DNA of 33,709 bases, taken from the IMG/VR virus record IMGVR_UViG_3300023223_001030, positions 1 to 33,709 of that record. One strand, given 5' to 3'. Below the pieces are notes generated by a model, which did no database searches, was not told the DNA's origin, and saw only the letters and a list, made by a program, of their open reading frames with translations. Positions 27,494-33,709 of this stretch are shown one piece after another. Source of the stretch: a virus. Numbering within the stretch: position 1 is the stretch's first letter; each line of letters begins with the position of its first letter. A program made the translations under genes and the position numbers.

Positions 27494-28939
27494 GTGTATC
27501 TATCAGCTAAAGAAATTCCTAAAACATCACTACTAACTGAATGGAAGGGGAAAAAAGGCAGATTCGTTAGAACTTTTGGAATTGATACTACACGAAACAA
27601 GAACAAATGGCGTGTTACCTGGGATAGCATTGTAAAAAATATTGAGACAGCTATTACAATGCCTGGTATTGAGTTTATGAATTGTGAAAGTGGAGAATGT
27701 GATTTGGATCACGTTGAGGCTGAAACTTTCAAGGGATTAGTAGAAAAACAAAAGCCATACAAAAGAGCAACTACCATCGATTACGTTCTAGATGAGAAAA
27801 ACCAGTCAGCAGATACAATTGATGAGGTCCACGATGATGAATTTTGGGAAAAACTAAATAACGGTGAGATAAAATATGTGTCTCCGTTAATCTGGCCTTA
27901 CACTGGTGGATATGAGATTATTGGGTATGATGAACGTACAGGAAACAAAATTATTGATGCATGGGATTGGCATTGGGTACACAAGGCATATCTAACTAAA
28001 GATCCTGCATTTGGAGTAGAAAAAGCAAACATCAAAGCTATGTGTGAAGGAGATAACTGCCAAATGCAAATGCTATCTGCAAAACAACTCATTGATATTT
28101 CATTGAATAACAACACATCACCACCAGAAAAACAATTTCCAATGATTGTAAAACATCAAGATCACTTACATTATCTGTCAGCATCTGAAAAAGTGCAGGA
28201 GATAATCACAAAGAAAAAACAAGCTGGAATTAAAATTGATGATCAAGCCATAGCAATTGCGTATAATGAAGCAGGAGAATCAAACAAAGCTAAAAGTTCT
28301 TTTAACACTTGTACATGTGAATCAAAACAGAATAAAATGCCTACTGATGAAGAATCTTACAAAAAACTCGAAGCAAAATTAAAAGCTGCTGAAGATGATA
28401 ACAAAGACCTCAAAGGAAAATTAAAAGCTAATGAGGATGATAAAGATACAGTAGCAAAATATGCTAGAGTAAAAGCAAAATTCTCTGCAATGTTCAAAGG
28501 CATGACAGAAGATGAACGTAAAAACATGAAAGGAAAACTCAAAGGAGTTGAAGATGAGGAAAACATGAAAGCAATGCATGAAGTTCACGATGAGATGAAA
28601 GCCAAAGAAGACGGTGAAGGAAATGATACTACAATTACAAAATTAAAAGCAAGAGTTGACAAAATGGAAAAATTAAACTTACCAATGTATGTAGACGGAT
28701 TAATAGCACTAAAAGCATCTACTGGTGTAGAACAAAAAACTCTTAGAGAATATCATACAGCATTACTAGGAAAAACATATGCTGAAGTTGAAACACTATA
28801 CGCTGCAGATGAAATTATAATTAAAGGATTACCTGCAAAATCTGTTCAATCTACAGAAAAAAGATTTGAAATGAACGATGAGATTACATCACTAAAAGGA
28901 AAATCCTCTGAAGAAATTATTGCGGAGGCACAACAATAA
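27494..28939 (+). CDS. Putative prohead protease / scaffold fusion
   Basis: The 481-residue protein lies between portal and capsid genes, the usual place for these functions. Residues 50-185 form an alpha/beta domain (CDLDHVEAETFKGLVEKQKPYKRATT, then KYVSPLIWPYTGGYEIIGYD and WHWVHKAYLTKDPAFG) that resembles phage prohead proteases or DUF2213-like proteins. Residues 280-420 are a Lys/Glu/Asp-rich coiled coil with several KLKA-type repeats, typical of scaffold. A CEGDNC and a TCTCES pair lie between. No catalytic triad is certain. It would guide shell assembly and then be removed. Confidence 0.55.
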   Translation: MYLSAKEIPKTSLLTEWKGKKGRFVRTFGIDTTRNKNKWRVTWDSIVKNIETAITMPGIEFMNCESGECDLDHVEAETFKGLVEKQKPYKRATTIDYVLDEKNQSADTIDEVHDDEFWEKLNNGEIKYVSPLIWPYTGGYEIIGYDERTGNKIIDAWDWHWVHKAYLTKDPAFGVEKANIKAMCEGDNCQMQMLSAKQLIDISLNNNTSPPEKQFPMIVKHQDHLHYLSASEKVQEIITKKKQAGIKIDDQAIAIAYNEAGESNKAKSSFNTCTCESKQNKMPTDEESYKKLEAKLKAAEDDNKDLKGKLKANEDDKDTVAKYARVKAKFSAMFKGMTEDERKNMKGKLKGVEDEENMKAMHEVHDEMKAKEDGEGNDTTITKLKARVDKMEKLNLPMYVDGLIALKASTGVEQKTLREYHTALLGKTYAEVETLYAADEIIIKGLPAKSVQSTEKRFEMNDEITSLKGKSSEEIIAEAQQ

Positions 28940-28940
28940 A

Positions 28941-29399
28941 ATGCCTAACTTTATTCCAGCAAATCCAGGAGATTTAGTTTATCCAAAATATGCCGTAGTA
29001 ACTACTGAACCAATTAGTGCAGCACTACAAATCATCAAAGGTCAATTATACACAACTGATGCAAGTGCAAATCTTATCGCAGTTACAACTACATTACAGC
29101 CAGGATTTTTCCAAGCAGCAGATACTCCAGTAGCAGTTTCAGGTGCAGCAGGAGTGGATTCTGTTCAAGTGAATGGTACAAGAACTAGAATGCTGTTTAC
29201 GACACAAATAGCAGGATTAAGGGTAGGTGAAGATGTTAAGATAGTTGCAGCATCTACAAATGTAGTAACATCAACAAAAGCAGATCTTCTTTATGTAGGA
29301 AAAATATTTGAAATTTACAATTTAGCTTCTGATAATATCACACCAAAACACCTTACAGCAGTTGGCGATAAAGTCATAGTGGAGACAGTGCAAGCATAA
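28941..29399 (+). CDS. Capsid decoration / head-stabilising protein
   Basis: ATG 28941, directly after the previous stop, is preferred over ATG 28920. The 152-residue product is all-beta and rich in Ala/Val/Thr (IPANPGDLVYPKYAVVTTEP...GLRVGEDVKIVAAST). This is the composition of phage head-decoration proteins, which commonly precede the capsid gene. The capsid gene starts by TAATG overlap. Confidence 0.6.
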   Translation: MPNFIPANPGDLVYPKYAVVTTEPISAALQIIKGQLYTTDASANLIAVTTTLQPGFFQAADTPVAVSGAAGVDSVQVNGTRTRMLFTTQIAGLRVGEDVKIVAASTNVVTSTKADLLYVGKIFEIYNLASDNITPKHLTAVGDKVIVETVQA

Positions 29400-30538
29400 T
29401 GGTTACTGATTACTCTGATTACCATCACTCTATTGTTGTGATGCCAAATGGTCAGGTACTAAAAGCATCACAAGATGAGAAAAATCCAACATTAACTGGT
29501 GAAATTATTGGTAGTGTTAAAAAGCCACAAATTCAAGGAAACGGATTATATGCAAAGTCACAAGACTATCCTAATACTAAACTAGGTGGACTACTCGGAA
29601 AGATCTCTTCATACGAGGAAAACATCAAAGACATTGACACTTTTATCGGTGCAATGAAAGGTGCAACTACAATTGCAAACTCTACTAATTTAACACACTT
29701 ACAATTAATCAGACTCTTCCCTGAAGCACAAGGAACTCCTGATGAATATTTCTACTTGGATAACGCATACATATCTAGAGACATTCCAGCTTTACAATTT
29801 AGAGAAACTTTCTATGACACCACATCAACTGCACGTTACTATGATAGATTAGAGGAATCAAAAGCAACAGTAACTCCATACGATGAGATTAATTACAACC
29901 TAAGAAAATTAACTGATAATGTTTACACACCAATTGAGGATATTCTTAGAACTATCATTAACCCACAAGAGATTGATTTACAACAAATCAGATGGGGTAT
30001 GAAATACAAAAGAAACCTTGAAGCACTCAAACACATCTTACTTGTTGGAAACTCACAAGGTACACTAGGTAATCCTGCAGATATTGGTTCAAACTACCAT
30101 TCAACTTTTAGAACAGCAGATGAGATTAACGAGTTAAACGTTGCATTCTTGAAGACTAATGATGTAAAAATCACTCACGCTATCATGTCTCCAAAACTAT
30201 ACGATCAATTAAACGATAACACTTGGGGTCAACCTGGTGGTCCAACTGGACTCAAAAGCAATAGAAACCAAGGTGGACTATACGGATTCCCTGGAATTAT
30301 AGATATTGATGCAATAGTTGATGCTCAAGTGGATGACACTACAATGGTACTCATTAACAAACCTAATGCTCTCAGACTTGGTGAAGGTCCAAAAATGATG
30401 AAACGTTATGAGGATAATTTCAAAGATGCAGAAGCAATCAAAGCAATTGACTTTAACGAATACATCGCAGTGAATGAGCAAATCACCAAACTCACAAGAA
30501 AATTCGGCTACACTGTAACATTCAACCCAGCAGCCTAG
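29399..30538 (+). CDS. Major capsid protein, HK97-type
   Basis: The 379-residue protein follows protease/scaffold and decoration genes. It has a helical N-terminus, an aromatic ALQFRETFYDTTSTARYYDRLEESKATVTPYDEI region, a spine-helix-like stretch (TPIEDILRTIINPQEIDLQQIRWGMKYKRNLEALKHILL) and a C-terminal VNEQITKLTRKFGYTVTFNP strand. Its size matches HK97-fold capsid proteins. The fold is inferred from synteny and composition. Confidence 0.75.
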   Translation: MVTDYSDYHHSIVVMPNGQVLKASQDEKNPTLTGEIIGSVKKPQIQGNGLYAKSQDYPNTKLGGLLGKISSYEENIKDIDTFIGAMKGATTIANSTNLTHLQLIRLFPEAQGTPDEYFYLDNAYISRDIPALQFRETFYDTTSTARYYDRLEESKATVTPYDEINYNLRKLTDNVYTPIEDILRTIINPQEIDLQQIRWGMKYKRNLEALKHILLVGNSQGTLGNPADIGSNYHSTFRTADEINELNVAFLKTNDVKITHAIMSPKLYDQLNDNTWGQPGGPTGLKSNRNQGGLYGFPGIIDIDAIVDAQVDDTTMVLINKPNALRLGEGPKMMKRYEDNFKDAEAIKAIDFNEYIAVNEQITKLTRKFGYTVTFNPAA

Positions 30539-30548
30539 AAAAGTACCG

Positions 30549-30701
30549 ATGAGTAAAAATGCACCTAGTAAAAATTCTAAAGCATGGATAGTATCTTCTA
30601 AATGGACTGCTAATGGATACAGATTCGATCTTGACAAAATATACAAAAGTTCTCTTAAATGTCGAATGTATTTGATAGTAGGTGAAATATTTCGGGAGTA
30701 A
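30549..30701 (+). CDS. Small basic protein after the capsid gene
   Basis: The 50-residue ORF (MSKNAPSKNSKAWIVSSKWTANGYRFD...) is basic and aromatic. It lies between capsid and connector genes and may be a minor head protein. No family is recognised. Confidence 0.5.
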   Translation: MSKNAPSKNSKAWIVSSKWTANGYRFDLDKIYKSSLKCRMYLIVGEIFRE

Positions 30702-30724
30702 ATTATGGTCAACCAAGAAATAGA

Positions 30725-30889
30725 ATGGAGGAACTAAAAGCACTAGATGATGTAACACTAGCATCAATTGGTGAGACTGATATGGAAATATGGCAATATG
30801 ATTATCAACAAGTAGCAGATAGAATTAATGAGGAGCTAGACAGAGTACAAGCAGCATACAATAAGAGGTATAATTTCCCACCACCATGA
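30725..30889 (+). CDS. Small helical protein before the connector
   Basis: The 54-residue protein (MEELKALDDVTLASIGETDMEIWQYDYQQVADRINEELDRVQ...) is acidic and helical. It overlaps the connector gene by ATGA. An ATG at 30705 opens only a 10-residue frame. It may be a head-tail joining accessory. Confidence 0.5.
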   Translation: MEELKALDDVTLASIGETDMEIWQYDYQQVADRINEELDRVQAAYNKRYNFPPP

Positions 30890-31344
30890 GCGTTCAACCA
30901 CTAGACCAATTTCTAACTCTTGATCTTTGGAAAGCTGTATTAAAAATTACAGATACACAAGATGATGATGGATTTTTAGAATTTATCGATGATGCAAACT
31001 CCAAAGTACAAACTGCAATATCTAGATATATCGATACGCCAATTGGCGCTGGTTCCATTTACTGGAGTAGATGTAAAAATGCAGCACTAGCATTTGCACG
31101 TTCACTCCATGCAGAAGACATTGAACTACTTGAAAAATCAGCAAACTATCTAAAAAAATACAATATCGAACTGTATGGCGATGATGGTACAGAGGGCGCT
31201 CCAATGGCTGGAGGACTAATCCAGGAATTAATTGCAGCTAGAACTAATAGAACTGAAACAGTATTGGCAGTCTTTGATCCTAGACTAATCAAAACTGTCT
31301 TACCATCACAGTTAGATTTGGCAAGTAGTGAGAGATTCCAATAA
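30886..31344 (+). CDS. Head-tail connector (adaptor) protein
   Basis: The 152-residue protein has the helical pattern of gp6/gp15-like adaptors: DLWKAVLKITDTQDDDGFLEFIDDANSKVQTAI, then SRCKNAALAFARSLHAEDIELLEKSANYLKKY. A loop and C-terminal tail follow (TVLAVFDPRLIKTVLPS). Its place just after the capsid gene fits. It would bind under the portal and start the tail. Confidence 0.6.
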   Translation: MSVQPLDQFLTLDLWKAVLKITDTQDDDGFLEFIDDANSKVQTAISRYIDTPIGAGSIYWSRCKNAALAFARSLHAEDIELLEKSANYLKKYNIELYGDDGTEGAPMAGGLIQELIAARTNRTETVLAVFDPRLIKTVLPSQLDLASSERFQ

Positions 31345-31354
31345 TTCTTTTTAA
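31340..31354 (+). promoter_or_regulatory. Structural-gene promoter, tail unit
   Basis: AATAATTCTTTTTAA has its first post-C T at 31348, exactly 28 bases before ATG 31376. A ribosome site (GAGGTG) is also present downstream, so this mRNA might have both signals. Confidence 0.55.
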
Positions 31355-31375
31355 TCCTTAGAGGTGAAATAATTT

Positions 31376-31714
31376 ATGGTTACATTTCCAATAAGTGAAG
31401 GTATTAGACTAGTAGCTGATTCGATTCTAGTTGTAACTGCAAAAGGTATAGATGTTGAATGGTTTACAGAGGATATTGTCATAAATTTATCCAGTACTGG
31501 TCTTATCGGTACAATTGTTGTTGATTTTTCTTATGATATATCTAGTATTATAGAATATACTTTGAATAGTGGAACCACTTGGAATGCATTTAATAGTGGT
31601 ACAGCAATATCTGGAGGTCAAAGTAGATTTATTCGTGTAACTGATGGTAATGAAGTAAATTTTAGAGCAAAGATTGCAGGAAACATTAACCGAGTGGTGG
31701 TAAGCACACCCTGA
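31376..31714 (+). CDS. Beta-rich putative tail protein
   Basis: The 112-residue all-beta protein (ISEGIRLVADSILVVTAKGIDVEWF...) has FIRVTDGNEVNFRAKIAGN near its end, resembling small virion beta sandwiches. It lies right after the connector. It could be a tail-tube, stopper or fibre-base protein. The next frame overlaps its stop (CTGA). Confidence 0.55.
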   Translation: MVTFPISEGIRLVADSILVVTAKGIDVEWFTEDIVINLSSTGLIGTIVVDFSYDISSIIEYTLNSGTTWNAFNSGTAISGGQSRFIRVTDGNEVNFRAKIAGNINRVVVSTP

Positions 31715-31911
31715 CCATATGGGCAATAGAGCCACCTCAAGGATTTACAGAAGAGCAGCAACTAACAATTATAGGACGACCATCTATTATCCGATTTGAT
31801 ACTCCACAATCATCTGATGCTAGTGGTTCATTATTAGAATCTATGATATTCAATAATACTTTGGAAATAATGACATTCAATAATTCATTAGAAATAATGG
31901 AATACAATTAA
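31711..31911 (+). CDS. Short ORF with apparent CTG start or frameshift extension
   Basis: The open frame TLTIWAIEPPQGFTEEQQLT... runs 66 codons with no ATG, GTG or TTG until near its end; upstream it is closed by TAA at 31687. CTG 31711 overlaps the previous TGA, matching the ATGA/TTGA overlaps elsewhere. A -1 frameshift from the previous gene is the alternative. The C-terminus has the tandem repeat FNNTLEIMTFNNSLEIMEYN. Confidence 0.45.
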   Translation: MTIWAIEPPQGFTEEQQLTIIGRPSIIRFDTPQSSDASGSLLESMIFNNTLEIMTFNNSLEIMEYN

Positions 31912-31958
31912 CTCCAAAGGAAATAGTTCTTATGTATACCTATTTGGTTTATTAAGCC

Positions 31959-32216
31959 ATGAGTACACAAGAACCACAACCACAATCTACACCAATGATG
32001 ACTATAGAACAAATACAACAATCAAGATTTAATATTGTCAATAATTTAGCCAACACTCAAACATCAACGTTAATTTTAGTTGACACATTAGCAAGCCAAC
32101 ATGAAATGCTCATTGAAGAATTAAAAAAACTAAGGACTGATCTAGAAACATCAAACACTCAACTACAGGTAGCAAATGTGGAAATTAAAAAATTAAAAGA
32201 AAACCCAAAGAAATAG
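31959..32216 (+). CDS. Coiled-coil tail protein
   Basis: The 85-residue protein has a Gln/Pro/Thr-rich start (STQEPQPQSTPMMTIEQIQQSRF) and a coiled coil at residues 45-80 (HEMLIEELKKLRTDLETSNTQL). A weak promoter-like TTCTTAT lies 29 bases upstream (31930). At 85 residues it is too short for a normal tape measure, but it is the only coiled coil in the tail block. Confidence 0.55.
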   Translation: MSTQEPQPQSTPMMTIEQIQQSRFNIVNNLANTQTSTLILVDTLASQHEMLIEELKKLRTDLETSNTQLQVANVEIKKLKENPKK

Positions 32217-32339
32217 ATACTCTTGCAATTATAACTCCACCAAAAACAAGTTAAGATTTCTAATACTTCTTTTTTATCAAAATAACTGTATTAAAAAGTA
32301 TGATCTGTATGCAGATAAAAAGGGGACGGAGTTTAATGG

Positions 32340-33194
32340 ATGTCATCAACCTGGGATGGTAAAGCACTAAAGGCAACTCCTGTAAGTGCTGATGAAGTTT
32401 TAATTATAGATACAGAAGATTCCAGAAACCAAAAACGTGTCACCATCCAATCTATGCCGTTTGGTGGTGGTGAAGTATTCACATGGACTAATGACCACTC
32501 TATGGATTCCTTCAAACTTACTGCTGGTGCAGGTAATGATGTAGTTCTAAACATACCAACAGGACAAATATTAGATATACAAGTTGCTGGAGGTAATGAA
32601 TTTCTTTTTAGTGCATCTATAGCCAACGCAGTTAATGCGGAATGGCAAGAAGCAGGTGTTCCTATTTCTCCTATTGGAAAGAATTCACATTATGTAAATG
32701 CAAGTGATGTATACCCAAATGTTACAGATGGGGTACTTCCTGATATTATCTTTGAATCTCCAACTAATTTAGTTAATGTCCAAGGGGTAACTTTTCTTGC
32801 TGGTGCAAACGATTTTGCCTCTTATACTTGGATTCCACCTATTGAATGGGATGCTGGTACTGTTACTGTAAAATTCTATTGGAATTCACCAAACGGTACT
32901 GCTGCTCAAGTTGTAGAGTTTCAAATTGCAGCTAATGCTTATTCTTCAGGTGATTTAATAGATGTTGCATATCCTGCCACTGTATCAGTTACTGATACAT
33001 TAACTGGTGTTGCTTCAATAGATATAACTGCTGAATCATCTGCTATAACAATAGGTAATACACCTGCAAAAGGCGATATGATAATTTTTCAAATTGAAAG
33101 AGATGCCCTTGCAGGTAGTGATACTATAACTGGTGCAGTTCGACTTGTAGGTATGGAGATTTTCTATACTACTGATGCTGCAAATAGTGAATAG
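32340..33194 (+). CDS. Tail fibre / spike protein
   Basis: The 284-residue protein follows the ribosome site GGGGACGGAG. Its N-terminus (KATPVSADEVLIIDTEDSRNQKRVTIQSM) is the common phage fibre attachment domain. It leads to Gly/Ala-rich beta repeats and a C-terminal VRLVGMEIFY strand. It is the first of two consecutive fibre proteins; the second starts at 33401. Confidence 0.65.
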   Translation: MSSTWDGKALKATPVSADEVLIIDTEDSRNQKRVTIQSMPFGGGEVFTWTNDHSMDSFKLTAGAGNDVVLNIPTGQILDIQVAGGNEFLFSASIANAVNAEWQEAGVPISPIGKNSHYVNASDVYPNVTDGVLPDIIFESPTNLVNVQGVTFLAGANDFASYTWIPPIEWDAGTVTVKFYWNSPNGTAAQVVEFQIAANAYSSGDLIDVAYPATVSVTDTLTGVASIDITAESSAITIGNTPAKGDMIIFQIERDALAGSDTITGAVRLVGMEIFYTTDAANSE

Positions 33195-33264
33195 AGAACA
33201 ATGACAAAGATAGATGTAGAAGAGGATTAGAAATTTTATCCTTATTACCATGAAATTATAGTTA

Positions 33265-33277
33265 AATAATTCTTTTT
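33265..33277 (+). promoter_or_regulatory. Structural-gene promoter before the fibre gene
   Basis: AATAATTCTTTTT has its first post-C T at 33273, exactly 28 bases before ATG 33301. It would produce an mRNA that starts at the small frame preceding the fibre gene. Confidence 0.55.
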
Positions 33278-33300
33278 ACCTAAATTAATAAAAATAATTC

Positions 33301-33345
33301 ATGAGTGTTTCTGTTTGTCTGGTATTATTTATTGGGGTATGTTAG
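33301..33345 (+). CDS. Possible 14-residue leader peptide
   Basis: ATG 33301 is where the promoter predicts transcription start. It encodes MSVSVCLVLFIGVC, a hydrophobic peptide. It may be a leader whose translation precedes the fibre gene at 33401, which has its own TTGGAGAT site. Confidence 0.3.
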   Translation: MSVSVCLVLFIGVC

Positions 33346-33400
33346 ATAATGCATTCTGTCAATATTGATAATGTCTACACAACATTGGAGATAATTATTA

Positions 33401-33709
33401 ATGGCTGATGAAAAGATCACAGCATTACCTGCAATCCCTGCAGTTTCAGGAGTAGATCTTTTAGCAATAGTTGATGATCCTTCTGTAACTCCAATTACAT
33501 CCAAAGGAACAATAGATCAACTTGCTACATTTTTAGCTGCTAACCCCATTACATTATTAAACAAAACACTAATCACTCCAACCATTGCAGCAACTGGATT
33601 TGCAAACATGCAACATACTCACCAAGCTGCAAACACTGGTGGAATACTTGTAGCTACATTAGCATTAACTGCAACAGGAACTAAAGACAATACTACATTC
33701 CTTAGAGGT
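33401..33709 (+). CDS. Tail fibre / receptor-binding protein, N-terminal part (continues at 1)
   Basis: ATG 33401 opens the 437-residue fibre gene, which continues through the circular junction to 1136. Only 33401-33578 is unique; the rest repeats the left end. The N-terminus KITALPAIPAVSGVDLLAIVDD is a typical virion-attachment domain (the 'ITxLPxxxxVxxxDLLxIVDD' pattern). An in-frame TAA at 33392 excludes an earlier start. Confidence 0.8.
   Translation, partial: MADEKITALPAIPAVSGVDLLAIVDDPSVTPITSKGTIDQLATFLAANPITLLNKTLITPTIAATGFANMQHTHQAANTGGILVATLALTATGTKDNTTFLRG
33579..33709. repeat. Terminal direct repeat, right copy
   Basis: This is identical to 1-131. One copy should be removed to obtain the 33,578-bp circle. 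Confidence 0.95.

Noticed and set aside
30278-30712. Reverse-strand frame of 144 codons
   Set aside because: It overlaps the end of the capsid gene and a coupled small gene on the other strand, and its composition (Cys, Phe, Ile, Tyr rich) is that of an antisense shadow.
1-33709. Host metabolic genes such as amoC, a family B polymerase, MCM helicase or a viral TFB
   Set aside because: I looked for the typical motifs (polymerase DTDS box, Walker A GxxGxGKS in a helicase, TFB zinc ribbon plus cyclin repeats) and found none. The only Walker-type ATPase is the terminase.

Overview
The window is a complete viral genome recovered as a circular contig. Its last 131 bases repeat its first 131 exactly, and joining them fuses two truncated reading frames into one 437-residue tail-fibre protein. 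The unique length is therefore 33,578 bp. The DNA is AT-rich and densely packed with small genes. It encodes a head-tail (Caudoviricetes-like, HK97-type) virus with a tyrosine integrase, so a temperate virus or excised provirus. The likely host is an ammonia-oxidising archaeon (Nitrososphaeria, formerly Thaumarchaeota). Support for this host: (i) a secreted protein with the WVKG...IDDGEF-type domain typical of thaumarchaeal surface proteins, (ii) a ribbon-helix-helix/zinc protein (10382-10768) that closely resembles a conserved thaumarchaeal protein as I remember it, (iii) archaeal TATA-type promoters placed so that mRNAs would be leaderless, and (iv) an archaeal-type integrase. No database search was possible, so names rest on motifs, gene order and memory of families.

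Layout. 33401 through the junction to 2783: receptor-binding and tail-fibre proteins, interrupted by one reverse-strand secreted coiled-coil protein. 3092-4361: a putative lysis cassette of a membrane protein, a holin-like protein and a matrixin-type metalloprotease that could replace an endolysin in a host with a protein S-layer. 4465-5390: an operator-controlled gene followed by zinc microproteins. 5417-6643: integrase, then a 386-base non-coding region that may hold the attachment site and the early promoter. 7030-16121: one long early operon of about 35 genes on the + strand, most overlapping by 1-4 bases. It carries ribbon-helix-helix and winged-helix regulators, a candidate single-strand annealing protein, an MT-A70-type adenine methyltransferase lying between two HNH nucleases, a possible PD-(D/E)XK nuclease and many zinc-finger or zinc-ribbon proteins of 30-90 residues. 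16221-17207: a separately transcribed zinc protein of unknown role. 17269-18695: a reverse-strand cassette of three genes that contains a widely distributed but uncharacterised two-protein module. 18807-19586: small genes. 19639-33194: packaging and head genes (small and large terminase, a second cluster of zinc microproteins, portal with an N-terminal helix-turn-helix, protease/scaffold, decoration protein, major capsid protein, connector), then a very short tail region.

How it works together. Early genes appear to be expressed from one promoter near 6970 by translational coupling. Structural transcription units start from a repeated promoter, AATAATTCYTTT, usually with 28 bases from its first T to the ATG. 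I see no DNA polymerase, primase, helicase or tape-measure gene, so replication must lean on the host and the virion probably has a short tail. The features most worth following up are the metalloprotease lysis cassette, the reverse-strand two-protein module, the zinc microproteins, the promoter/operator code, and three genes that appear to start at ATA, ATT and CTG.
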